Part shown: one piece after another, positions 16,111-23,966 of the stretch
Layout of the letters: every line of letters starts with the position of its first letter
Numbering within the stretch: the first letter of the stretch is position 1
Assembly (NCBI GenBank): GCA_002344065.1
Contig: DDTK01000011.1
Location: 186,001 to 250,000 of the forward strand
DNA length: 64,000 bases
From: Flammeovirgaceae bacterium UBA2366
GTDB lineage: Bacteria; Bacteroidota; Bacteroidia; Cytophagales; Cyclobacteriaceae
Reading direction: 5' to 3'
Notes under the pieces: generated by a model
What the model was told of the DNA's origin: nothing
What the model saw: the letters and a program-made list of their open reading frames with translations, nothing else
Database searches by the model: none
Made by a program: the position numbers and the translations under genes

Positions 16111-17628
16111 CTATTCTTCCAATACTTCGCCTTTGATTTTTTTCGGTAAAAAGATCATGCCGATAATAAATGAGATTATGGCAATGCCTATCGGGTACCA
16201 CAATCCGGCCAGCACATCACCGGAAGGATTTGTTTCGGATTTGCTGAGTTCATACAAACTGGTAGCAATAAATGGGGTAAGTCCGCCAAAAATTCCATTG
16301 CCGATATGATACGGCAACGACATAGACGTGTACCGTATGCGTGTTGGAAACAATTCAACCAAAAACGCTGCAATCGGTCCGTAAACCATGGTTACAAAAA
16401 CAACCTGGATGAACACCAGCAAGATCATCATGCGCTTGGCTTCATCATTTAACACAATTTGCTTAGCTGTTCCCACTTCAACATCAGCAGCATTGAACTT
16501 TGTTGTTTCAAGAAGCTGATAACCATCGGTATACTGATGCACACGCGACACCACTTTTATCGAATCGGTATTGTCAAGTTGGTATGAAGTGCTTACTTCC
16601 AGCTTTTCTACAATTTCGGTTTTACCGGATAGATTCGACAACGCATACATTTTACTGTAAAGGGGTCGGTAACAGATAACGGCCAATATCAGGCCGGCCA
16701 TCATAATGTATTTCCTTCCCACTTTATCCGACCACCAACCGAAATAAATGAACAACGGTGTGCCGATCAATAAAGCAATGGCTATGATGTGGTAAGACTG
16801 AACAAATTCAATGTTGCAGGTTTTTTGGATAAACGAGAGTGCATAGAATTGTCCGGTGTACCAAACCACACCCTGTCCGGCTGTTGCGCCAAACAAGGCC
16901 AGCAACACCAACAACAGGTTTTCTTTTTTGGTAAAGCTTTCCTTAATCGGATTTTTAGAAAGCTTTCCTTCCGACTTGATTTTCGCAAACAAGGGCGACT
17001 CCTGCATGCGCAACCGGATGTAAATGGAAATCGCGACCAGCACGGCAGACAAAATAAACGGAACACGCCAGCCCCATGTTGAAAAGGCTTCAATGCCAAT
17101 CCACTCGCGTACCGCTAAGATTACACCGATGGAAACAAACAACCCCAGTGTTGCCGTAGTTTGGATAAAGCTGGTGTAAAACCCTCGCTTTGCTGCAGGA
17201 GCATGTTCAGCTACATACGTTGCCGCACCTCCATATTCTCCACCAAGAGCCAGCCCCTGCACCAACCGCAGCACCAAAACGATTAAGGGTGCTGCCATAC
17301 CTATACTTTCATAATTCGGCACCAAACCAATCGCGAACGTGGAAGCCCCCATCAGCGTAAGCGTTACCAGAAAAGTATACTTTCTGCCTACAATATCACC
17401 TAACCGGCCGAACACCAGCGCACCGAACGGACGTACGATGAAGCCCGCTGCAAACGTGGCCAATGTAGAGAGGAAAGCGGCTGTTGGGTTGGTCTGCGGA
17501 AAGAACTGCTCGGAAAGAATTACAGCAAGGCTACCAAAAATGTAAAAGTCGTACCACTCAATTAAGGTGCCTACTGAAGAGGCGGTGATAACCGACCATA
17601 ACGTTTTACGGCTGCTGATATACTCCAT
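16111..17628 (-). CDS. MFS transporter, metabolite:H+ symporter (MHS) type
   Basis: The 505-aa, 12-helix transporter opens SVGTLIEWYDFYIFGSLAVI, the MHS hallmark. It has GRLGDIVGRKYTF between helices 2 and 3, GGEYGGAATYVAEHAP in helix 4, and SDKVGRKY before helix 9. About 75 polar residues are inserted between helices 9 and 10 (SKMYALSN to LNDEAKR), longer than in classic members of about 430 aa. The substrate is probably a small organic acid or osmolyte, but this is not readable from the sequence. Its stop abuts the ligD start, suggesting one transcript. Confidence 0.85.
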   Translation of the reverse strand: MEYISSRKTLWSVITASSVGTLIEWYDFYIFGSLAVILSEQFFPQTNPTAAFLSTLATFAAGFIVRPFGALVFGRLGDIVGRKYTFLVTLTLMGASTFAIGLVPNYESIGMAAPLIVLVLRLVQGLALGGEYGGAATYVAEHAPAAKRGFYTSFIQTTATLGLFVSIGVILAVREWIGIEAFSTWGWRVPFILSAVLVAISIYIRLRMQESPLFAKIKSEGKLSKNPIKESFTKKENLLLVLLALFGATAGQGVVWYTGQFYALSFIQKTCNIEFVQSYHIIAIALLIGTPLFIYFGWWSDKVGRKYIMMAGLILAVICYRPLYSKMYALSNLSGKTEIVEKLEVSTSYQLDNTDSIKVVSRVHQYTDGYQLLETTKFNAADVEVGTAKQIVLNDEAKRMMILLVFIQVVFVTMVYGPIAAFLVELFPTRIRYTSMSLPYHIGNGIFGGLTPFIATSLYELSKSETNPSGDVLAGLWYPIGIAIISFIIGMIFLPKKIKGEVLEE

Positions 17629-17664
17629 ATAAAAGGCGTATTTACAGCAAAACAGATTAAAAAA

Positions 17665-18402
17665 CTACTGACTGAGCAACCGTTTTACAAACGGATGAAA
17701 GGCTATTCCTGCTAAAATGAACCCAAGAAAAATGCAACTAATGAATGCAACAACAAAGTCACCAAAAAAACGAAATCCAAATACCCAGCGGATCAAAAAT
17801 GCAACAGCAAAAAACAACAACACAAGCAACCAGTAACGCCAATTGCAATTACTACGAATTATCCGAACCGGAAGAAAATGAAAAAACATAGCAATGATTA
17901 TCGCACCTACTATTGTGCTGATGTGTTGAATATACCGATACAAAGGTTTATCGGGTATTCCTTCATATTCCACATTCCAGGTGAGGAACTCCATATGCTC
18001 GACAAAGTAGGCATTGGAATGCGTAAAGCTATCCCAAAAGATATGTGACAAAATTCCTATTTGCAGACACAACAAATAGCCAACATAGTTTTTGCGGAAG
18101 GACTGAATAAAGTCCAACGTGTACAAATCCATTAAGCGTGATTGAAAATAAGTTGGTAAATTTTCAATCAATGGCTTTTTAACGATCAGGTGAAAAATAA
18201 AAATCAGCATTAAAGCGATGGGAAGATCAACAATGAAAGCACCGTGCCAGGTATGCATAATCCTTCCTTTCAACTTCATCTGAAGAAAATATTGGAAGTC
18301 GGGCGTCATGCTGCCCACCACCAAACACGACATAGAAACATAAGCCGATCGGATTTTGGCAAACGGGAGAATAATAGCCGGATGGGAAAAGGTAAAAGGC
18401 AT
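17665..18402 (-). CDS. DUF4184 family membrane protein
   Basis: The 245-aa protein begins MPFTFSHPAIILPF and has VGSMTPDFQYFLQM and GILSHIFWDSFTHSN. These are His/Asp-bearing segments typical of DUF4184, whose layout resembles metal-dependent membrane hydrolases of the YdjM/LexA-regulated kind. Six or so membrane segments are visible, including IALMLIFIFHLIV and IVGAIIIAMFFHFLPV. Biochemistry is unknown. It sits 3 bp after the HDAC-like gene and is probably co-transcribed with it. Confidence 0.75.
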   Translation of the reverse strand: MPFTFSHPAIILPFAKIRSAYVSMSCLVVGSMTPDFQYFLQMKLKGRIMHTWHGAFIVDLPIALMLIFIFHLIVKKPLIENLPTYFQSRLMDLYTLDFIQSFRKNYVGYLLCLQIGILSHIFWDSFTHSNAYFVEHMEFLTWNVEYEGIPDKPLYRYIQHISTIVGAIIIAMFFHFLPVRIIRSNCNWRYWLLVLLFFAVAFLIRWVFGFRFFGDFVVAFISCIFLGFILAGIAFHPFVKRLLSQ

Positions 18403-18405
18403 TGC

Positions 18406-19308
18406 TCAAAAGAAAATTTCCTGGGCTAACCGGTACGTGTTGGCATGCGCCTCAATAATATCACGAAAGTTCTCGGAGTATCCCCCGCCCATACTCGCCA
18501 CCAGAGGAATGCTATTTTGTTTAGCAGCTTCCAATACAATACGATCACGTTGTTTGCATCCTTCGCGTGTAACAGAAAGTTTCCCTAATTTATCGGTATC
18601 CAGTATATCCACACCCGATTGAAAGAAAAGGAAATCGGGTTCAACCTTATCGAGAAGGTTCTTCAGGTTTGTATCCAGCGTCTTTAAATAAAAGGAATCA
18701 TCAGTCTTGTCCGGCAAGCCTATGTCTAAATCCGAGTGTTCTTTTTGTAAAGGATAATTATTCGAGCCATGCATACTGAAGGTAAACACCCTGGGCTCAT
18801 CCCTGAATATTTGTGCAGTACCATTTCCCTGGTGAACATCAAGGTCAACGACCAGGATTTGTTTTACCAATTCATTATCAAGCAAATAGTTTGACGCAAT
18901 GGCTATATCATTCAACAAGCAAAATCCCTCACCTTTGTTTGTAAAAGCATGGTGTGTACCACCTGCAATGTTCATAGCCACACCATATTGAAGCGCATAG
19001 TGCGTGCATTGCAGTGTTCCTTGCATAATGGTTACTTCCCGTTGCACCAACTCCTGTGATAACGGAAATCCAGTCCTGCGTATTTCCTGTGGCGATAAGC
19101 TTTGCGAAGCTAATTTATTCCAGTAAGCATCATCGTGTGTTCTCAAAATCCATTTTTCCTCAACGGGTTCGGGGGCAAAAAAATTTCCGGGTTTAACAGT
19201 GCCTTCGTATAATAACTGCTGAGGCAATACGTCATACTTGCTCATCGGAAACCGATGGTTTGGAGGAAGTGGCAAAACGTACGATGGAGCCCAGGCAATC
19301 TTAAACAT
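18406..19308 (-). CDS. Histone deacetylase-family zinc hydrolase
   Basis: The 300-aa protein has all the arginase/deacetylase-fold active-site motifs: GGTHHAF (H119, H120), DLDVHQGNGT (ligands D157, H159), an Asp in QSGVDILDTDKLG, and the transition-state Tyr in GGGYS. Bacterial members deacetylate small acetyl-amides such as acetylpolyamines or acetoin-type compounds, or protein lysines. The opening PSYVLPLPPNHRFPMSKY is typical of the class IV/HDAC11-like bacterial group. Substrate is not predictable here. It forms an operon with the DUF4184 gene. Confidence 0.85.
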   Translation of the reverse strand: MFKIAWAPSYVLPLPPNHRFPMSKYDVLPQQLLYEGTVKPGNFFAPEPVEEKWILRTHDDAYWNKLASQSLSPQEIRRTGFPLSQELVQREVTIMQGTLQCTHYALQYGVAMNIAGGTHHAFTNKGEGFCLLNDIAIASNYLLDNELVKQILVVDLDVHQGNGTAQIFRDEPRVFTFSMHGSNNYPLQKEHSDLDIGLPDKTDDSFYLKTLDTNLKNLLDKVEPDFLFFQSGVDILDTDKLGKLSVTREGCKQRDRIVLEAAKQNSIPLVASMGGGYSENFRDIIEAHANTYRLAQEIFF

Positions 19309-19318
19309 AATGCATCAA

Positions 19319-19359
19319 AAATAACAAGGCACCATCCAGACAGTTCTGAATGATGCCTT
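19319..19359 (-). terminator. Intrinsic terminator after the His-tailed lipoprotein gene
   Basis: On the minus strand AAGGCATCAT (19359-19350) pairs with ATGGTGCCTT (19335-19326), a 10-bp stem with one G-T pair. It is followed by GTTATTTTT. It lies 20 bp past the stop of the lipoprotein gene. Confidence 0.65.
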
Positions 19360-19378
19360 AAAATAATCTTATAATTTC

Positions 19379-19816
19379 TCAGTGCTTGTGTTGATGGCCG
19401 TGTTCCCCACCTTTATACCATGCATCCTGTAGATCATGGAACAAGTCGTGAAGGTCTTTCAGCGAAGCTCCAATAGCAGCTTCATCGCCACCCTGAACCA
19501 ACTCAGCAAAAGCGGCTGTTTCAGTTTTCAAACTTTGCAAATTAGCCTTAACCTCATCGTTATTAACTTTTGATGGAAGTTCCGCATTGCTCCATTTTTC
19601 TGCAAGAGCAGCCATTTCAGCGGCATTGGCAATGGCCGGTGCAATGTTGGCTGAATCTTTGAAAGGGTGAAAACTTTCAGCCATCACCATGTGAAATTCA
19701 TCCATCAACGGCCACTCTTCATCGGCAACGGCAGTTTCGGCCTCCTTTTTTGCCGTACATGCCGCAATGAGTACAAAAACCAAAAGTGATAAATACCTGA
19801 ATAATTCCTTTTTCAT
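19379..19816 (-). CDS. Lipoprotein with helical domain and His-rich tail
   Basis: The 145-aa protein has a lipobox LIAAC (Cys20). The mature part is helical and acidic (EFHMVMAESFHPFKDSANIA, ASLKDLHDLFHDLQDAWYKG) and ends in HGHQHKH. The pattern of repeated His in helices suggests a four-helix bundle that binds metal, similar in outline to cytochrome c' but without a haem motif. Function is unknown. A TATTTTTG element lies 24-31 bp upstream, with an FNR-like dyad beyond it, so oxygen or redox control is plausible. Confidence 0.7.
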   Translation of the reverse strand: MKKELFRYLSLLVFVLIAACTAKKEAETAVADEEWPLMDEFHMVMAESFHPFKDSANIAPAIANAAEMAALAEKWSNAELPSKVNNDEVKANLQSLKTETAAFAELVQGGDEAAIGASLKDLHDLFHDLQDAWYKGGEHGHQHKH

Positions 19817-19839
19817 TTTTATGAGTTTTTTAGTGCGCG

Positions 19840-19847
19840 CAAAAATA
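19840..19847 (-). promoter_or_regulatory. -7 promoter element TATTTTTG for the lipoprotein gene
   Basis: The minus strand reads TATTTTTG, matching the Bacteroidota TAnnTTTG element, 24 bp before the start codon at 19816. No matching -33 TTTG is visible at the usual spacing, which fits an activator-dependent promoter. Confidence 0.5.
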
Positions 19848-19881
19848 AAAAAATCTGGTTTATCGACCCGAAAATATCGAC

Positions 19882-19893
19882 TGATTTATGTCA
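19882..19893. promoter_or_regulatory. FNR/CRP-like dyad TGATTTATGTCA
   Basis: The dyad is TGA-N6-TCA, inside the longer ACTGA...TCAGT symmetry of 19880-19898. Its centre is about 50 bp upstream of the transcription start expected from the TATTTTTG at 19840. It overlaps nothing coding: the ABC transporter gene ends at 19900. Confidence 0.35.
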
Positions 19894-19899
19894 TTCAGT

Positions 19900-22800
19900 C
19901 TATGTTTTGTCAACCCTTCTGTAACGCCTGTTTTCAATCATTTGAATGATTCTGCGCAAGCCATCAAAATACAATATGACATAGAATACCAGCGTCATAC
20001 TCCAGATAACCGCGAGGTTGAAATATAAGGTATCAATGATAAATCCAGAAAAATGCTTGGTGGGCTGGTAAAGATTAGCCGAAAAATCGAACAAGTAGCG
20101 TGGCTTATGCTCATCCATATAAATGGGATAGAACTTTTGTATCAATCTTCCGTCATACTCAACAATCCTATGCATCGCGTTAACATTCCTTACTGCATCC
20201 GCTACCGATTTATTCTGATAGGTATTCCTCATCTTCTCGTAGGCAGCCAGTTTTTGGGGCGTGTCCATCATGGATTGCCTCAACGAATCCAATTTCTTCA
20301 TAGATTTGTTTTGCCGAAGCAGGTAAACATTTTTAACGGTAGATAAAAATTGCTGTGCGTTCAGGTAAACTGTTGAGTCAAAGCGACCCACCGCCAGTTT
20401 ATCTAAATCCGGAAAACTGCTGCCGCCAATTTGGGTTAGTTCATTGGCAATTTCATTATGCAAAATCAATAAAGCATTTTTAATACCCTGGTGATTGGTA
20501 TTACGCCATTGCCCCCTGTTAACCATGCAATACGACAATTTCGACTCCAGCTCGGGTATTAAGTAGATTCGTTTATACTCAGCTTGTGCAACTACTTTAT
20601 CCAATTCATAAAATTGCTTCTCAAACGGGTTATCCTTGTACTGGGTAACCATGTATGCTTCAAATGCCCAGCGTGAGGCCATGATATTACCCATTAGCGG
20701 CACACCAATAGGCTTGGTAACTTTTGGATTAAACTTATCAAATTCAATTACCACACCACTCAGCAGCAGTTGTGGGATAATCAACAATGGAATAAGGATA
20801 TAAATAGTAACTGCACTATTAAAGGAGGCCGATATATTCAACCCCAACACGTTGGCATAGCATGAAATACTAAATAAGATAAGCCAGTACCTGATTTCGG
20901 TGAGCGGTATTTCCAGAATAAAATGCCCCACCAGAATAAACAGTAACGTTTGAACAGCGGAAATAGAAAACAATACAATAATTTTTGAAAACAGGTAACT
21001 GGTACGACTTAAATGAAGAAACTGTTCACGCTTTAATATCTTTCTATCCTTAAATATTTCCTCCGCGCTTAACGTAAGACCAAAAAACAATGCCACCACT
21101 ACGCTCATAAAAAAGAAAACCGGAATATTCTGATTCTCATAAAAGGTGTAGGTTCCGTTTTCGCGGGTAACTACGTTATAATACTTTACCATGAAACTGA
21201 TAAAGAAAGCCAGCACAGGGGCTTCCAATAAGTTTATGTAGAGGTACTGTGTATTGGATAGTTTGGAAAGGGTATCCCGAATGGCAAATATTTTCAGCTG
21301 GTGTAAACGATTGGCAATTTTTTGGGTAATCGGCAGTGGATCATTTACGTGTTCTACTTTAGGAACTTTAAGCTTCTGCTTGAAATACTGATACCACTGC
21401 CCTGCTGAAATTTTTCGCGTATTGGTAAGTCGCCCATATTCATTTACAACCTTGGTTTCAATAATATTGAATACCTGTTCGGGGTTAATGTTTCCACATT
21501 CCGGACAAGCCCCCTGGGTTTTGTTGGCCGCATTAATAATGTCGCGGAAATACACGACAGCTTCTACCGGGTTACCATAATAAATCTGAAAACCTCCTAC
21601 ATCCAGAATCAGAAGTGTATCAAACATTTTGAATATATCGGAGGACGGCTGGTGGATGACAACAAAAACCATCTTACCGCGAAGCGCAAGTTCCTTTAAC
21701 AGGTCCATAATGTTTTCGCTGTCGCGCGATGACAGGCCGGATGTGGGTTCATCCACAAATAAAATGGTAGGCTCACGAAGCAGTTCTAAGCCTATATTTA
21801 ACCGTTTGCGTTGTCCGCCACTAATTGTTTTCTGTAGGGGTGAACCTACTTTCAGATTTCTTATCTCGCTTAAGCCCAACTGCACCAAAAGCTTTTCAAC
21901 TTTCTCCGCGCATTCTTCTTTAGGAGTTTGGCCGAAACATAGCCGTGCGGCATAGTACAGGTTTTCAAACACGGTCAGGTCTTCCATCAGCAAATCATCC
22001 TGAGGAATATACCCGATTACACCCTGAACCTTTTCAGGATTTTCATGAATATCTATTCCATTGATGCGCACCCGGCCGCTGGAGGGCTTTTCGGTGCCGT
22101 TCAAAACATTCAGTAACGTTGACTTGCCCGAACCACTGGCTCCCATAATGCCAATGAGCTTACCTCCATGTTCGGCAATGTTGATATTTTGAAGACCCGC
22201 TTTGCCGGATTTAAAATGATAGAATATATGATCGCAGGTAAAGGTTAATTTCTGCTGGTTCGCCCCTACCAGGAATTTTCCTATAATGTCACTATAATAA
22301 ATCGGGTCAATTTTATCTCCACGAATAGTGCTACCCGTAGGAAAAACATCAATCTTGCGACTCTTTAATAAAATACTGTTCAGGTAAACAACGGATATTC
22401 CCAGGTATTTAATAAAGTAAGAATCAGAGAGTTTTAGAATCGCGATAAGGCCGGTTAGGTTTTTCTCCACAATGCGCGGTCCGGGATATGGAACGTCATC
22501 ATAGCCCTCATCAATTACCAAAATATTCTTTGAGGCAAGCTCATCAATATCCTGACCGGCCACAAAACCCTTCAATTCATTAATATCCTGACGCGGAACC
22601 TTTAACGCCTGGCCGATATAATACACAAGATTTTCCTGGCGTTCCGAAATTTCACCATCGGCATAGATTAATTCAATAATCTTAATAATCAGCACCAGCT
22701 TTTGCTGCATGGTAAGCGCCTGATTTACCTGCTTGCTGATCTGCATGATCTTCGCCCAGTCATCAACAAACTGAACGGTGTCTTCATCTAAAGAACTCAG

Positions 22801-22989
22801 GTCCTGCTCCGACTCAATTTTGTGATTTTTGCAAAACTCATCGAATAAATTAAGGTAATACTTTATGGCATCCCGGTTCAGGTGCAGCCCCAGAAACTCC
22901 TTTATATTGTTACGTTCATCGTCCGTAATCCGTTCGCGGGCTACAATGGCAAAAAGTTGAATAACAGCTTTTAGCAGTTCTTCACTCAT
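19900..22989 (-). CDS. TerB-like/ABCG-type fused ABC transporter
   Basis: The 1029-aa single-chain transporter has, in order: a helical TerB-like domain (residues ~1-165, with LIYADGEISERQENLVYYIG), a linker, and an ATPase of the ABCG type (Walker A GASGSGKS at 283-290, signature ISGGQRKRLNIG, Walker B ILFVDEPTSGLSS, HQPSSDIF). A membrane domain of about six helices begins near 590 (LLEAPVLAFFISFMV). A ~200-residue soluble insert is followed by a last helix near the C-terminus. CPECGN after the ATPase may bind zinc. The substrate is unknown. Confidence 0.85.
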   Translation of the reverse strand: MSEELLKAVIQLFAIVARERITDDERNNIKEFLGLHLNRDAIKYYLNLFDEFCKNHKIESEQDLSSLDEDTVQFVDDWAKIMQISKQVNQALTMQQKLVLIIKIIELIYADGEISERQENLVYYIGQALKVPRQDINELKGFVAGQDIDELASKNILVIDEGYDDVPYPGPRIVEKNLTGLIAILKLSDSYFIKYLGISVVYLNSILLKSRKIDVFPTGSTIRGDKIDPIYYSDIIGKFLVGANQQKLTFTCDHIFYHFKSGKAGLQNINIAEHGGKLIGIMGASGSGKSTLLNVLNGTEKPSSGRVRINGIDIHENPEKVQGVIGYIPQDDLLMEDLTVFENLYYAARLCFGQTPKEECAEKVEKLLVQLGLSEIRNLKVGSPLQKTISGGQRKRLNIGLELLREPTILFVDEPTSGLSSRDSENIMDLLKELALRGKMVFVVIHQPSSDIFKMFDTLLILDVGGFQIYYGNPVEAVVYFRDIINAANKTQGACPECGNINPEQVFNIIETKVVNEYGRLTNTRKISAGQWYQYFKQKLKVPKVEHVNDPLPITQKIANRLHQLKIFAIRDTLSKLSNTQYLYINLLEAPVLAFFISFMVKYYNVVTRENGTYTFYENQNIPVFFFMSVVVALFFGLTLSAEEIFKDRKILKREQFLHLSRTSYLFSKIIVLFSISAVQTLLFILVGHFILEIPLTEIRYWLILFSISCYANVLGLNISASFNSAVTIYILIPLLIIPQLLLSGVVIEFDKFNPKVTKPIGVPLMGNIMASRWAFEAYMVTQYKDNPFEKQFYELDKVVAQAEYKRIYLIPELESKLSYCMVNRGQWRNTNHQGIKNALLILHNEIANELTQIGGSSFPDLDKLAVGRFDSTVYLNAQQFLSTVKNVYLLRQNKSMKKLDSLRQSMMDTPQKLAAYEKMRNTYQNKSVADAVRNVNAMHRIVEYDGRLIQKFYPIYMDEHKPRYLFDFSANLYQPTKHFSGFIIDTLYFNLAVIWSMTLVFYVILYFDGLRRIIQMIENRRYRRVDKT

Positions 22990-23096
22990 ACAACGGCAGG
23001 GCTTGGATTAACCTTCATTTTGGCTAAAAATAGCTATTAAATTGCAGAAATTATTGGGTTAGGATGAGGATGACTTCTCTTCTTACGAAAACCGTA

Positions 23097-23104
23097 TAAA
23101 TTTG
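23097..23104 (+). promoter_or_regulatory. -7 promoter element TAAATTTG
   Basis: TAAATTTG matches TAnnTTTG, 62 bp before the start of the LolA-like gene. No clear -33 TTTG was seen at 19-21 bp spacing. Confidence 0.4.
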
Positions 23105-23165
23105 TTAAAGCCCTGTAATAGATGCAGGTTAGCTCCGACTAATCCACCAAAACAACTAAAACTCT

Positions 23166-23900
23166 ATGAAAAACAGATTACTAATTACCCTCTTTCTTTT
23201 TCTGTTAGGCACAAGCCTTCAGGCACAAACAGTTGATCAGATTTTAGAAAAGTACTTTGAGAATACCGGTGGGCTCGCCAAGTGGAAAGCTCTGAAATCG
23301 CAAAAAGTTGACGGTAACATGTCTATGCAAGGTATGGACTTGCCATTTACCATGACCACAAAAGCTCCCAATAAGCAACGCATGGACATCCAGGTGCAGG
23401 GTATGCAAATTATTCAGGCGTACGATGGCACTGAGGCCTGGATGCTCAATCCCTTTGCCGGAGGAACAGACCCCGTAAAAATACCAGCCGAAGAAGCCAA
23501 AGAAATGGCCGACAGAAATCTTGAAGATGAATTTATAGATTACAAGAAGAAGGGCCACGAAGTTACATTATTAGGAAAAGAAGAAGTAGATGGCGTTTCC
23601 TGTTATAAAATTCAGCTCATAAAGAATAAAGCTAATGATAAGGAAGATGTAACCGAAATACACTATTTCGATTCTGAAAATTATGTACCCATTATGATTG
23701 TTGCATACGCCCGCTCCGGGCCGATGAAAGGAATGGAAAGCAAAACCTATGTAAGCGATTATCAGGAAGTGGATGGATTGATGATTCCCTTCTCTATGGA
23801 GGTTAAAGCCGGTGGGCAATCCGTACAGAAATTAACCTTTAAAAAAGTGACGCTGAACGAATCTGTTGAAGACGGCATTTTTGCTTTTCCGAAAAAATAA
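23166..23900 (+). CDS. Exported LolA-like outer-membrane lipoprotein-sorting protein
   Basis: The 244-aa product has a signal peptide ending TSLQAQ, then VDQILEKYFENTGGLAKWKA, the usual opening of the Bacteroidota LolA/LolB-like family. The half-barrel strands follow (KVDGNMSMQGMDLPFTMTTK, MQIIQAYDGTEAWMLNP, ETKTY-like closing strand SKTYVSDYQEVDGLMIPFSM). Such proteins bind acyl chains, but whether this one carries lipoproteins is unproven. It is a single-gene unit, closed by a strong terminator at 23922. Confidence 0.75.
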   Translation: MKNRLLITLFLFLLGTSLQAQTVDQILEKYFENTGGLAKWKALKSQKVDGNMSMQGMDLPFTMTTKAPNKQRMDIQVQGMQIIQAYDGTEAWMLNPFAGGTDPVKIPAEEAKEMADRNLEDEFIDYKKKGHEVTLLGKEEVDGVSCYKIQLIKNKANDKEDVTEIHYFDSENYVPIMIVAYARSGPMKGMESKTYVSDYQEVDGLMIPFSMEVKAGGQSVQKLTFKKVTLNESVEDGIFAFPKK

Positions 23901-23921
23901 CTTCAAACGAATGATCAACTT

Positions 23922-23948
23922 AAAGACTACTTCAAGTAGTCTTTTTTA
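23922..23948 (+). terminator. Intrinsic terminator after the LolA-like gene
   Basis: AAAGACTAC (23922-23930) and GTAGTCTTT (23936-23944) form a perfect stem, extendable by two base pairs, followed by TTTA. It lies 21 bp past the stop codon. Confidence 0.85.
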
Positions 23949-23966
23949 TTTAAAACCAAAAGGAAT

